From Phytoamicus setariae (GTDB lineage: Bacteria > Pseudomonadota > Alphaproteobacteria > Rhizobiales > Rhizobiaceae), in contig NZ_JAEQNC010000003.1 in NCBI RefSeq assembly GCF_016722925.1, positions 248,001-312,000 of the forward strand: 64,000 nucleotides of DNA. The letters run 5' to 3'. The notes under the pieces were generated by a model. That model had not been told where the DNA came from. It did not search any database and saw nothing but the letters and a program-made list of their open reading frames with translations. Positions 44,879-58,032 of the stretch are shown here, in pieces (the stretch's first letter is position 1; each line of letters opens with the position of its first letter). A program made the position numbers and the translations under genes.

Positions 44879-44966
44879 GCTGGTTTTCCTGAAATCGGGG
44901 CTGAAATGGCGGCGGGAGTGTGTGTGGGTGCCCCGCCGCCGGATGTGCAGTAAGAATTGCCAAGGA

Positions 44967-45779
44967 TCAGAACGCAGCGATAATCTGGCCCTTGTAGTGT
45001 TGCTTGATGAAATTGCGGGTTTCGTCGCTGTTCAGCGCCTTGGCGAGAATGGCGATGCGCGGGTCGTCCCTGGTTTCCGGACGGGTGACGAGATACTCGC
45101 TCCAGACGTTGTAGCCATCCTGGCCGCGGTCGGCGAGCAGCGCCTTTGAGATGTCGAGCTTGGCTTCGAAGACGTAGTTGCCGTTCAGGGCACCGAGATC
45201 GACTTCGCTCAGCGCCCTCGGCAGCATCGCGGATTCAAGCTCGACGATCTTGAGGTTCTTCGGGTTCTCGACCACATCCTTGATCGTCGGCAGCACGTCG
45301 TCCGGCGAGGTCAGTTCGGCCTTGCCCTTGACCTTGATCAGGCCGAGCTTCTGCAACAACAGCAGGCCGCGGCCGCCATTGACAGGATCGTTGGGGATCG
45401 CAACGGTCGCCCCCTCGGCAAGCTGGTCGATGGCGGTGATCTTGGTCGAATAGGCGACGAAAGGCTCGATATGCACCGGCACGATCGGCACGAGATTGGT
45501 GCCCCGCTGCTTGTTGTAGTCGTTCAGGAATGGCCGGTACTGATAGTAGTTGGCGTCGAGCTCGCCCGAGACCAGCTGTGCATTGGGCTGGATGTAGTCG
45601 GTAAAGACGCGGATATCGAGCTCGAGGCCTTGCTTGGCGACGATCGGCTTGACGAACTCGAGGATTTCGGCGTGCGGGATGGCGGTGGCGCCGACCACCA
45701 GCTTTTCGGCGGCAGACGCATTCTGGGCGAGGCCGATGGCCAGCGTGGCGGCAACGGCGAAAGTCTTGAAGAGGTTCAT
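44967..45779 (-). CDS. metQ: MetQ-type periplasmic binding protein
   Basis: A 270-residue NlpA/MetQ solute-binding protein for methionine or a related sulfur compound. The signal peptide MNLFKTFAVAATLAIG ends in QNASAAEK, with no lipobox cysteine, so it may be soluble periplasmic rather than a lipoprotein. Core motifs VFTDYIQPNAQL, ELDANYYQYRPFL and AIPNDPVNGGRGL fit the family. The neighbouring monooxygenases suggest an organosulfur ligand. Confidence 0.9.
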   Translation of the reverse strand: MNLFKTFAVAATLAIGLAQNASAAEKLVVGATAIPHAEILEFVKPIVAKQGLELDIRVFTDYIQPNAQLVSGELDANYYQYRPFLNDYNKQRGTNLVPIVPVHIEPFVAYSTKITAIDQLAEGATVAIPNDPVNGGRGLLLLQKLGLIKVKGKAELTSPDDVLPTIKDVVENPKNLKIVELESAMLPRALSEVDLGALNGNYVFEAKLDISKALLADRGQDGYNVWSEYLVTRPETRDDPRIAILAKALNSDETRNFIKQHYKGQIIAAF

Positions 45780-45797
45780 CGGGTGTTTCTCCTTGGG

Positions 45798-46457
45798 CTA
45801 TTTTCGTGAAAAGCGGGTGACGAGGTGATTGCCGCTCGCCTGGATGAGCTGGACGAGCACGACGAGGATCGAAACGCAGACGAGCATGATTTCGGTCTGG
45901 AAGCGCTGGTAGCCGTAACGGATGGCAAGATCGCCGAGACCGCCGCCGCCGATGGCACCTGACATGGCTGTGTAATCGACAAGCACGATCGCGGTGACGG
46001 TTATGGCGGCCACAAGGCTGGGCAGGGCCTCGGGAAGGACCGCGCGGATGATCGTCTGGAGCATGGTCGCGCCCATCGCTTCACTCGCCTCGATGACGCC
46101 GCGATCGACGTCGCGCAGCGCGGTTTCCACCAAGCGTGCGAAGAACGGGGCCGTGCCGACGACGAGCGGGAAGATGACGCCGCGGATGCCGAGCGAGGTA
46201 CCTGTGACTAGAACCGTGACCGGCATCAGCACGATCAGCAGAATGATGAAAGGCACGGAACGGATAACGCCGATCACCACCGACAGCGCACCATAGGCGA
46301 CCGGCTGGTCCAGCATCTGCTTGCGGCCGGTGAGGAACAGCAGGATGCCGAGCGGCAGGCCAAGCAACACGGTGAGCACGAGAGCCCCGCTGACCATGGC
46401 GAGCGTTTGCAGCACTGCGGCCGATATGTCGCCCCAATAGATATTCTCAAACGACAT
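45798..46457 (-). CDS. metI: MetI-type ABC permease
   Basis: A 219-residue permease with five to six membrane helices (AVLQTLAMVSGALVLTVLLG at the start) and the EAA-like loop EASEAMGATMLQTIIRAVLP. It forms the membrane channel of the MetNIQ importer. It starts at ATG 46457 (MSFENIYW) overlapping the metN end by 11 bases. Confidence 0.92.
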   Translation of the reverse strand: MSFENIYWGDISAAVLQTLAMVSGALVLTVLLGLPLGILLFLTGRKQMLDQPVAYGALSVVIGVIRSVPFIILLIVLMPVTVLVTGTSLGIRGVIFPLVVGTAPFFARLVETALRDVDRGVIEASEAMGATMLQTIIRAVLPEALPSLVAAITVTAIVLVDYTAMSGAIGGGGLGDLAIRYGYQRFQTEIMLVCVSILVVLVQLIQASGNHLVTRFSRK

Positions 46458-47526
46458 GGGCAAGCTCCGGCTGAGAAAGGGGATGGCCCGGGTTTGTCGC
46501 TCCGGTACGAGGTGACGCCAGAATCTCGACGTCAACGCCGCGAGCCTTGAGCGCGGCAAGCGCGCCGACCGGATCGGCGCCGGAAAGGCTGATGGTAAAC
46601 TGGGCATAGGGCGTCTGCCTGATATGCCCCACGCGGCCCGAAAGGATCGCGTAGTCGACGCCAAACTCGCGCGACATGCGGGCCAGCACCGGCTGGCGGG
46701 CGGCTTCATCGACCAGCGTGATGCGTGCGACGTGCCCGGTCGCGCCGGTGGTGGGCGACGGACTCCGATGTGCCTGGTCGGGCTCGGCCTCGCGCAACAG
46801 TCCGAGTGTCGCGGCATGTTTCGGATGCAGGAAGACATCCCTGACGGTGCCGGTTTCCACGATGCGCCCATGATCGATGACCGCGACCTTGTCGCAGGCA
46901 TGGCGAATGACGTCCATTTCATGGGTAATGATGACGATCGTGACGCCGAGGTCACGATTGATTTCCTGCAGAAGATCGAGAACTGAGAGCGTGGTCTGCG
47001 GATCGAGCGCGCTGGTTGCCTCGTCGCAGAGCAGCACCGACGGTTCGCAGGCGAGCGCGCGGGCAATGCCGACGCGCTGCTTCTGGCCACCGGAAAGCTG
47101 GCGGGGATATTTGGCGGCATGGTCCGTCAGGCCCACCCGATCAAGGAGCCTTGCGACACGGGCGGCGATCTCAGCCTTGTCGTAGATACCGGCGAGTTCC
47201 AGCGGATAGGCCACGTTGGCCGCGACCGTACGCGCGCTCAACAGGTTGAAATGTTGGAAGACCATACCGATCTTGCGCCGGAGCGCACGCAGTTGCGCGC
47301 CTTGAACACCCGTGACGCGCTCGCCATCGACGAACACGTCCCCGCCTGTCGGCCGCTCAAGCAGGTTGATCAATCGCACGAGCGTCGATTTTCCGGCGCC
47401 CGACGAGCCGATGATACCGAAGATCTCGCCGCGGTCAATCGTCAGGTCGATACCGGAAAGCGCACTCACGGACCCTCCGACAGTGGCAAAACTCTTCGTT
47501 ATGTTGGTGAGTCTGATCATCGTCAT
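46447..47526 (-). CDS. metN: MetN-type ABC ATPase
   Basis: A 359-residue ABC ATPase: Walker A GSSGAGKST, signature LSGGQKQRVGIARA, Walker B VLLCDEATSALD, and a C-terminal NIL regulatory domain (about residues 270-345) that in MetN binds methionine for transinhibition. Start at ATG 47526, five bases after the preceding gene's stop; ATG 47520 is equally possible. Confidence 0.92.
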   Translation of the reverse strand: MTMIRLTNITKSFATVGGSVSALSGIDLTIDRGEIFGIIGSSGAGKSTLVRLINLLERPTGGDVFVDGERVTGVQGAQLRALRRKIGMVFQHFNLLSARTVAANVAYPLELAGIYDKAEIAARVARLLDRVGLTDHAAKYPRQLSGGQKQRVGIARALACEPSVLLCDEATSALDPQTTLSVLDLLQEINRDLGVTIVIITHEMDVIRHACDKVAVIDHGRIVETGTVRDVFLHPKHAATLGLLREAEPDQAHRSPSPTTGATGHVARITLVDEAARQPVLARMSREFGVDYAILSGRVGHIRQTPYAQFTISLSGADPVGALAALKARGVDVEILASPRTGATNPGHPLSQPELAHVV

Positions 47527-47531
47527 ACCGA

Positions 47532-48770
47532 TCAGGTTGGGCTCTGGCCGATGCGCCACTGGTAGGGTGGAGGTGTGCCATTGACGGCGAAATCACCGAT
47601 GATCCGATCCTTGTAGATGCGTGGATTGTGCGAAGAGAGCGTGCGGGCATTGCGCCAATGGCGGTCGAGACCGGCCGGTTTCTTGGTCGCCGAGGCGCCG
47701 AGGGCGTCAAACAGAAGCGTCGAGGATTGCAGCACGAGGTCGGAAACCACCGTTTGCGCCTGTGCCGTCTCGAGCTCGGCGATGGCGTTGGCCTTCTCTT
47801 CGCTATCCGGGTCGTTGACGAAGCGGGTATCGAAGGCGCGCTGCAAGGCATTGGCCGCCTGCAGCACGATCGCCCCGGCCGAATAGGCTGCCCCGCGGAT
47901 GCGCCCGACCACCTGCAGCACCTGCGGGTCTTGGCTAGAACGGGTCGCGGCGGCATGCGAATAGGAGCGGCGGCGTTCGGCTACGGCCTTGGCGACGTCG
48001 TTGGTGATCGCGCGGCCAATGCCGGCAAGCGTGGCGAGATGATAGAGTTGGTAGAAGGCGGAGGAATACCTGAAGCGCTCTTCGTCGATGACGATGTCGT
48101 CATCGGTGACGGCGACATTGGTGAAGGTCGTCGTGCCGCTGGCAGTCAGCACCTGACCGAAACCGTCCCAATCGTCGACGATATCGACCCCGTCCGCATG
48201 CCGCCGCACCGCGACCGACACGCCTTCGCCTTGCACATTGGAGGCGCCGACATCGATCCAGTCGGCATAGAGAGAGCCGGTCGTGTAATACTTGGCGCCG
48301 TTGAGCACCTGATGGCCGTTGCTTCCCGAGACATGCGTGGCGAAGCGGTCAAGCCCCGCGCCGGGACCGACCTCCGACCATGCGCTGCCGACGATTTCGC
48401 CGCGCCCGATGCGGGCGGTCCAGACCCTACGTCGCACGGGGTCATGGCTGTTGAGGATATCTTCGGCAAACCCGAAATGCGCCCTGAGCGCCTGGGTGAC
48501 GTTCGAATCCGCCTCCGACAGTTCGACAAGCAGGTTGAAGAATTGCGGCAGGGTGACGCCGAGCCCGCCCTCGTCCTTGGGCAGGCGCAATGCGCCAAAG
48601 CCCGCTTCCTTCAACAGCCGGATCTGCTCGAAGGGCAGGGTGCGGTTCAGTTCCCGTTCGTTGGCATCTCTGGCGATCTCGGCAAAGATAGGCCGGAAGC
48701 GGTCTGCGATGGTCTCATAGTCGTCACCAGGACCTGCGCCCCAGCCGAGTTCGATCTGTGTCATTGTCAT
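47532..48770 (-). CDS. SfnB/DszC-like flavin monooxygenase (2)
   Basis: A 412-residue flavoprotein of the same acyl-CoA-dehydrogenase/DszC fold as the gene at 43625 (GFGALRLPKDEGGLGVTLPQ, GAKYYTTGSLYADW, HWRNARTLSSHNPRI), but diverged enough to suggest a different substrate. It is five bases ahead of metN and 45 bases after the DszA-like gene. Confidence 0.86.
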   Translation of the reverse strand: MTMTQIELGWGAGPGDDYETIADRFRPIFAEIARDANERELNRTLPFEQIRLLKEAGFGALRLPKDEGGLGVTLPQFFNLLVELSEADSNVTQALRAHFGFAEDILNSHDPVRRRVWTARIGRGEIVGSAWSEVGPGAGLDRFATHVSGSNGHQVLNGAKYYTTGSLYADWIDVGASNVQGEGVSVAVRRHADGVDIVDDWDGFGQVLTASGTTTFTNVAVTDDDIVIDEERFRYSSAFYQLYHLATLAGIGRAITNDVAKAVAERRRSYSHAAATRSSQDPQVLQVVGRIRGAAYSAGAIVLQAANALQRAFDTRFVNDPDSEEKANAIAELETAQAQTVVSDLVLQSSTLLFDALGASATKKPAGLDRHWRNARTLSSHNPRIYKDRIIGDFAVNGTPPPYQWRIGQSPT

Positions 48771-48815
48771 TCCGATATTTCGTGTTGGCCAGTCATGGTG
48801 TCGGATTATGCAAGC

Positions 48816-50240
48816 TCAGCTGCCGACCTTGCGAAGAGGGGCGACTGACGTGTCTGTTTCGGAGGCGCGCTTCTTGAACGCCTCGATGTCGCGGTATTGG
48901 TTGGCCGGGTGGTTGGTGCCGAGATAGGGGCCGTCGCCGAACAGTTTTTCGCGCAGCGTGCCGGGTCTGTAGGCGGTGGGATAGACGCCGCGCTTCTGCA
49001 GCTCCGGCACAAGCAGGTCGACTGCCGCCTCGAAGCTTTCAGGCGTCACCGCATAGGCGAGATTGAATCCGTCGACATCAGTTTCCTCTGCCCATTCCTG
49101 CAGGATGTCGGCGACGGTGGACGGCGAACCGACGAAGACCGGACCGACTCCACCGATACCGCCCCACTTGGCCAGTTCCTCGACCGTCCAGGTTTTATCC
49201 TTGCCGGAGAAATGCTCGATCATGGAAACGATGGCATTGGTCTCGACTTTCTTGATGTCATCGGTCGGCGCATACTGGCCGAAATCGATGCCGCTCCAGC
49301 CGGACATGAACACCAGCGAGCCGTCATAGGACGTATAGCCCTGATACTCCTCGAAGCGCTTCTGGGCCTTTTCGTCCGTCTCGTCGACGATCAGCGTGAC
49401 CAGATTGTAGATCAGCACTTTCCTGGGATCGCGTCCGGCGGCAGCAGCCTTCTGGCGTATTTCATCGACATAGGCTTTGAGCAGCGATTTGGTCGGCGCC
49501 CCGACGAACACGCATTCGGCGTGGGCGCCGGCGAAGGCCTTGCCCGGTCCGGAGGCGCCTGCCTGGTAGAGCACCGGCGTGCGTTGCGGCGAAGGCTCGG
49601 ACAGATGATAGCCGGGCACGTCGAAGAACTTGCCGCGATGGCCGATCTCGTGGACCTTGGTCGGGTCCGTAAAGATGCCGCGGATCGGATCGCGTTGCAC
49701 GGCGCCTTCTTCCCAGCTGCCCTCGAACAGCTTGTAGAGCACTTCGACATACTCTTCCGCGACTTCATAACGGTTGTCGTGGCCGCGAAGGCCGCCCTGA
49801 CCGATATTCTTGGCGCCGCTTTCGAGGTAGGAGGTGACGATGTTCCAGCCGACGCGCCCCTTGGTGTGATGGTCGGCCGTCGAAAGCCGGCGAGCGAATG
49901 TATAGGGATGCTCGAAGGACGTGGACGCGGTGATGCCGATGCCCAGATGCTCGGTGGCCAGTGCGATTGGGGCTGCGAGCTGCAGTGGATCGTTGACCGG
50001 GATCTGCGCCGCCTGTTCGATGGCGTGGTAATTGGAGCCCTTGTAGACATCGTAGTAGCCGATCACATCGGCGATGAAGATGCCATCGAAAATCCCTCGC
50101 TCCAAGGTACGGGCCAAATCCTGCCAATAGTCCAGGTCTTTGTATTTCCACGATTTGTCACGCGGGTGCTTCCAGAGACCGGGCGACTGGTGACCGACAC
50201 AATTCATGTCGAAAGCGTTGAACCGGATTGTGCGAGCCAT
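48816..50240 (-). CDS. LLM monooxygenase, NtaA/SnaA/DszA family
   Basis: A 474-residue luciferase-like monooxygenase of the NtaA/SnaA/DszA class (NCVGHQSPGLWKHP start, STSFEHPYTFARRLSTADHH, TSYLESGAKNIGQ, QAGASGPGKAFAGAHAECVF). Such enzymes use reduced FMN and oxygen to break C-S or C-N bonds. First gene of the leftward sulfur operon. Start at ATG 50240 after AGGAGA. Confidence 0.88.
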   Translation of the reverse strand: MARTIRFNAFDMNCVGHQSPGLWKHPRDKSWKYKDLDYWQDLARTLERGIFDGIFIADVIGYYDVYKGSNYHAIEQAAQIPVNDPLQLAAPIALATEHLGIGITASTSFEHPYTFARRLSTADHHTKGRVGWNIVTSYLESGAKNIGQGGLRGHDNRYEVAEEYVEVLYKLFEGSWEEGAVQRDPIRGIFTDPTKVHEIGHRGKFFDVPGYHLSEPSPQRTPVLYQAGASGPGKAFAGAHAECVFVGAPTKSLLKAYVDEIRQKAAAAGRDPRKVLIYNLVTLIVDETDEKAQKRFEEYQGYTSYDGSLVFMSGWSGIDFGQYAPTDDIKKVETNAIVSMIEHFSGKDKTWTVEELAKWGGIGGVGPVFVGSPSTVADILQEWAEETDVDGFNLAYAVTPESFEAAVDLLVPELQKRGVYPTAYRPGTLREKLFGDGPYLGTNHPANQYRDIEAFKKRASETDTSVAPLRKVGS

Positions 50241-50310
50241 GGAATTCTCCTGCGTTGTCGGGCCGCCGAGCGGCACTTTCAACACGGAAAATAGCGAAAA
50301 TCCGGAGAAA

Positions 50311-50361
50311 CAAAAGTTAGTATATATTTTTTATAGATTTTATTTTGAAATATTTTTCTAT
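50311..50361. promoter_or_regulatory. AT-rich promoter region of sulfur operon
   Basis: A strikingly AT-rich stretch in GC-rich DNA, with TATATA and TATACT elements on the minus strand, about 70-120 bases ahead of the DszA-like gene. The exact -35/-10 pair is not clear. It probably carries the sulfate-starvation promoter. Confidence 0.5.
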
Positions 50362-50407
50362 GCGGCTATGCGAAATCAAGCCCGGGGACACCGCAAAACC
50401 CAAATTG

Positions 50408-52111
50408 TCAGGATGAACGCATCGCGCTGCCTTCAAGCGAGCGCGACACCATAATCACCGGTATGAGCCCTGCCAGGATGATGATGATTGCCGGGATCGA
50501 AGCGTCTTCCACCTTGGAGCGCGATGCGTCCTCGTAGACCAGCGTCGCCAGCGTGCTGAAGTTGAAAGGCCGCAGCAGGATCGTCGCCGAAAGCTCCTTG
50601 ATGGTCTCGATGAACACCAGCAGGCCCGCGGTCAACACGGCAGGTCGCATCGCCGGCACCAGGATGGTCCGCAAGGTCTGCCCCGCGGTGCGCCCAAGCA
50701 TGCGCGAGGCATGGTCCAGACTCGTCGGCAACTTGTGAAACCCGGATTCCACCGTGCCCTCGGCCATGGTCAGGAACCGCGACGTCAGAGCATAGATGAT
50801 GGCGATCATGGTTCCGGAAAGGAGCAACCCGGTCCGGACCCCGAAAATATTTTTTACGACGGCAGAAATCTGATTGTCGAGCGCGGCAAGCGGTATTAGC
50901 ACGCCGATGGCAAGCACAGTGCCGGGCACCGCGTAGCCGAAGGTGGCAGACCGCGCGGCGATCGCGGTAATCCTGTTGCGGCCGGCCCGTGCGGAATAAG
51001 CCAGCACGAATGCCAGGCATACCGTAATAACCGCAGTGAACGTGCCGAGCATGATGGTATTGGTCAGCCCCTTCAACAGCTTGGCCGAGTAGAACAGGTC
51101 AAGGCGCTTGATAGCGTAGCTGCCGAGCACCACTACCGGCACGATGAAGCCGCCGAGCACCGGAGCGAAACAGGCGAGGAATGCCAGCCAACCACGCACG
51201 CCCGTCAGTTTCGTACGCACGGAATCGTGCACGCTGGAGGTCGTCTTGCTGCCCGAAAACCGCTGACTGCGGCGGGCATGTCGCTCGACCAGGATCAGCA
51301 CCGCTACGAAAACCAGCATCACGGCAGCGATCTGCGCCGCTCCTGCCAGGCTGCCGCGATTGAGCCACGTATCGTAGATCGCGAAGGTCAGCGTATTGAC
51401 ACCCAGATACTCCACCGCGCCGATATCATTGAGTGTCTCCATCATCACCAGCGTCAGCCCGGCGGCAATCGCCGGCCGCGCCATCGGCAGTTGCACGGTG
51501 AAGAACACCTTGAGCGGCGAGGCACCAAGCGTGCGCGCCACATCGGCTGCGGACCGGCCCTGCAACAGAAACATCGAGCGGCTGGAGAGATAGACATAGG
51601 GATAGAGAACTGCACCCATCACGAGCACGGCGCCGGATAGCGAGCGGATGTCGGGGAACCAGTATTGCTGCGGAGTGGCAAACCCGAAGATAGCGCGGAC
51701 CGCCTCCTGCAAAGGGCCTGTATAGTCGAAGAACTCACCTGCGGCATAAGCAGCGAGATATGTGGGCATGGCCAATGGCAACACCAGCGCCACCGCCAGC
51801 ATCCTGCGAAAGGGAAACTCAAATGTCACCGTCAGCCAGGCGGTGAGAATGCCGGTTACAGCCGTCGAGGCGCCAACCAGCAGCAGCAGTGCCAGCGTGC
51901 GCCAGAGCGCGCGTGGCAGAATGGTTTCGGCGACATGGGCAAGATCCGAGGTGCCGGTGGAAAGTGCGAGCCAGACGATGGCGAACAGCGGCAGCATGAC
52001 CACCAGCGAGATAGCCATGGTGCCAAGCGCGAGGAGTCGGTGATGTTGCCGCAACCGCGGCTTGCCCGGATGCACGGGGCTTATCATGGTTTGATCGGAC
52101 AATTCATCCAT
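50408..52111 (-). CDS. FbpB-type iron ABC permease (orphan)
   Basis: A 567-residue double-length ABC permease with two blocks of about six helices, each with an EAA-like loop (ADVARTLGASPLKVFFTVQLP and DHASRMLGRTAGQTLRTILVP), typical of FbpB/ThiP-type Fe3+ or thiamine importers. No binding protein or ATPase lies beside it. Start uncertain: ATG 52111 (MDELSDQT) or ATG 52087. Its start lies 64 bases after the end of the kinase gene upstream. Confidence 0.8.
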   Translation of the reverse strand: MDELSDQTMISPVHPGKPRLRQHHRLLALGTMAISLVVMLPLFAIVWLALSTGTSDLAHVAETILPRALWRTLALLLLVGASTAVTGILTAWLTVTFEFPFRRMLAVALVLPLAMPTYLAAYAAGEFFDYTGPLQEAVRAIFGFATPQQYWFPDIRSLSGAVLVMGAVLYPYVYLSSRSMFLLQGRSAADVARTLGASPLKVFFTVQLPMARPAIAAGLTLVMMETLNDIGAVEYLGVNTLTFAIYDTWLNRGSLAGAAQIAAVMLVFVAVLILVERHARRSQRFSGSKTTSSVHDSVRTKLTGVRGWLAFLACFAPVLGGFIVPVVVLGSYAIKRLDLFYSAKLLKGLTNTIMLGTFTAVITVCLAFVLAYSARAGRNRITAIAARSATFGYAVPGTVLAIGVLIPLAALDNQISAVVKNIFGVRTGLLLSGTMIAIIYALTSRFLTMAEGTVESGFHKLPTSLDHASRMLGRTAGQTLRTILVPAMRPAVLTAGLLVFIETIKELSATILLRPFNFSTLATLVYEDASRSKVEDASIPAIIIILAGLIPVIMVSRSLEGSAMRSS

Positions 52112-52175
52112 TCCTGACGACCGACGCCTTCGGAGCGTCTCGCGGCCCACAGACGGACTTCTATTCGCGCAATGG

Positions 52176-55769
<3,594 letters not shown>

Positions 55770-55884
55770 GACGGACCTTGGAGACGCAGGGAATTACCGG
55801 GGCATGTCTTAATAAATTCTTAATACTCCGTCGGCTCCCGACGGTCCACAACCTTGCCCCGGAATCCGTGCAAAGGGTTAATCT

Positions 55885-55926
55885 GTTGCATCGCACTATT
55901 TTGTTGCGCTGCACAATATTGCGTGT
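55885..55926. promoter_or_regulatory. TGC-rich region upstream of phasin gene
   Basis: Repeated TGC/GCA units (TGTTGCATCGCAC, TTGTTGCGCTGCACAA, TATTGCGTG) in the 220-base divergent gap. PhaR, the repressor of phasin genes, recognises TGC-rich sites, so this is a candidate operator. No PhaR gene is in the window. Confidence 0.4.
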
Positions 55927-55991
55927 TATAGACCCTTCATAAACATATGGCACGGCTGAAGCCGTCCAGGAAACGAACAAGGAGCATGCGC

Positions 55992-56441
55992 ATGGCCACG
56001 AAGAAAACGGATGATGTCTTCTCCATTTCCTCTTTCGATCCGTCGAAGTTCAATGAGAGCTTTCGCGATTTCGCCGAGAAGAGCTCCGTAAAGTCCAAGG
56101 AAGCCCTTTCCAAGGTGAAGGAAGCGACCGAAGAAGCCGGCAAGACCGTTGAAGCAACGCTGCAGAATGCCCAGGCCGGCACGGTCGAGCTCGGCATGAA
56201 GGCAATCGAGATGCTGCGCACCAACACCGAGAATTCCTTCTCGCACCTGGAATCGCTGCTGAGCATCAAGTCTGTTTCCGAGTTTTTCGAACTTCAGACG
56301 GCGTTTTTCCGCAAGCAGGCTGAACTGGCTGTCGAACAGGCCAAGTCGCTTCAGGAAACTTCCAAGAAGGTTGCCGAGCACGTCTCCAAGCCGGGCAAGG
56401 AAGCCACTGAAAAGGCAATGTCCTCTTTCAAGCTCAGCGCC
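55992..56441 (+). CDS. phaP: Phasin
   Basis: A 150-residue phasin-2-type protein coating polyhydroxyalkanoate granules: FDPSKFNESFRDFAEKS, a helical heptad-rich core, and AELAVEQAKSLQETSKKVAE near the end. Start ATG 55992 has AAGGAG seven bases upstream; ATG 55986 would be too close to it. Divergent from the CbrA-like kinase gene. Followed by a terminator. Confidence 0.88.
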
Positions 56442-56486
56442 TGATACTCTTGTAGCAGTGTGTAAGCGTAAAGAAGCGTAGTGCGA

Positions 56487-56512
56487 GGGTCGGGATTGTT
56501 CCCGGCCCTTTT
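56487..56512. terminator. Terminator after phasin gene
   Basis: GGGTCGGG and CCCGGCCC pair (one U-G) across ATTGTT, followed by TTTT. Confidence 0.8.
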
Positions 56513-56541
56513 CATATTGATATCTTGATCGGCCCCAAGCT

Positions 56542-58032
56542 CTAGCGCTTCAAGGCGATACCTATACCCGCGGTAAAGACATCCGAGGTCGGCACATTGC
56601 TTTGGCGCGTTCTTTCCCATGTCGCGTCTGCATTGAGATCGATCGATTGCGAAAGCCCCCAGGTCAGGCCAGCACCGACATTGTACACGGTCTGGCTTGA
56701 CACTGATGCCTGCGAATAATCGCGCCAGGTGATCGAAGTCGCTAACCGCCCTGTCAATTCGTCGATGATCGCCTGCGTCAACTCCGCGGTGGTGGTGTAG
56801 GCAATTGAACCGCTGGCGCCTGCCGTCGTAGACGGCTCAAGCGCGGTCCTCAGGCCAAATGTCGCATCAGTGCCGCGACGCGGCGACCAGGTCGCATTGC
56901 CATCGAAAGTAATAGCCGACAACGCGTCCAGCCGTGGATCCTCAAATTCGGCGACGGTATAGCCAGTCGACAGCTCACCACGAAGCTTTTCGCCAAAATC
57001 CGCCTCGATCCCAGTTTTGACGGCATAGATCGTCGCATCCCTGACGTAGCCCTGGTCGTCCCGGTGCTGATCATAGATCGATTGTCCGTAGGATGCTTCC
57101 AGGAACGGGATCAACGCCGGCGAAAGCTCGTAACCGATGCGTCCTCGCAGGATCGCCGTGTTTTCGTTGCGGTCCTCCTGCGAGACAAATGTGCCGTTGG
57201 CGAGTTGCGCGTCTCCATAGGTCTGGCGCTCGAAATCCACACCGACCGTGCCGCGGATGAGCCCCATATCGTGAACAACCTCGGCGCCCGCAATGTAAGT
57301 CGACACAAGCGCCTGGTTCGTGGCACCCGATATCGCATTGGCATCGCCGACATCTTCGCGCTGCAGCGAGTAACCGGCCTTGAGGTTCGCCAGCGTCGCA
57401 TGCGAAATATCCAGTCGGAAAGCGGCATCTATCCTGCCTTCAGGATCGTCCTCGACAATACCGCTCAGCGTCTTTTGCCAAGTACCCTCGGCATCGATCC
57501 TCAATTCATGCTGCGACCAGTCCGAAACCAACGATCCCTTCAGACCGGTTTCGAGATAACTGCGCGTCCACTCGTTCTTGCCGGTGCGCGTGCGCTCCAT
57601 GCCGAGCCTCTCGCTGATCGTCGGACGCAATGTAAATGCACCGAGTGCAACGCCCGGTGCCAGATCACCGTCTGGAGGAAGCGTCGACCTTAGCCCGTCA
57701 ATGGATTCTTCGCGTGGATTTTGCTGGCGAAGCTCCCCGAGAGTGGCAGCATCGAGAGATTGCTCGGCACTTTCCTCCGTTGCGGAAACGTCAGGCGTAT
57801 CGGTTTGTGCATCAGCCTGTTCGGCATCTTCGCCCGTCGTCGCGCCGTCGGCATTATCTGTAGTGGCGTTGGAAGGACGCGATAGCCTGAGCTGCGTGTT
57901 GCTCGACGATGGATCCAGTGCCGATTGCGCCCATGATTGCTCTGGGGCCGACAGCATGCCGATCTGGACAGCCAGCACAATAGCCGGCAGGCCTTTCCGG
58001 ACGAGGTCGGACGAGGAGCGGGAACACTTCAT
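56542..58032 (-). CDS. Outer-membrane beta-barrel protein
   Basis: A 496-residue exported protein: signal peptide (LPAIVLAVQIGMLSA ... SWAQ), then an acidic Asp/Thr/Ala-rich linker of about 70 residues, then a domain of alternating amphipathic strands of barrel type, ending in a final strand (FTAGIGIALKR). This resembles the OMP_b-brl_2 porin-like proteins. It begins at the strong ATG near 58032 with no clear neighbour on the same strand. Confidence 0.75.
   Translation of the reverse strand: MKCSRSSSDLVRKGLPAIVLAVQIGMLSAPEQSWAQSALDPSSSNTQLRLSRPSNATTDNADGATTGEDAEQADAQTDTPDVSATEESAEQSLDAATLGELRQQNPREESIDGLRSTLPPDGDLAPGVALGAFTLRPTISERLGMERTRTGKNEWTRSYLETGLKGSLVSDWSQHELRIDAEGTWQKTLSGIVEDDPEGRIDAAFRLDISHATLANLKAGYSLQREDVGDANAISGATNQALVSTYIAGAEVVHDMGLIRGTVGVDFERQTYGDAQLANGTFVSQEDRNENTAILRGRIGYELSPALIPFLEASYGQSIYDQHRDDQGYVRDATIYAVKTGIEADFGEKLRGELSTGYTVAEFEDPRLDALSAITFDGNATWSPRRGTDATFGLRTALEPSTTAGASGSIAYTTTAELTQAIIDELTGRLATSITWRDYSQASVSSQTVYNVGAGLTWGLSQSIDLNADATWERTRQSNVPTSDVFTAGIGIALKR

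Noticed and set aside
46458-47120. Long frame extending MetI upstream through metN
   Set aside because: It overlaps the conserved metN frame; only the last 219 residues, from MSFENIYW, look like a permease.
47527-47531. SAM or methionine riboswitch before metN
   Set aside because: The gap is only five bases inside an operon; no leader exists to form a riboswitch, and the operon promoter region shows no such fold.
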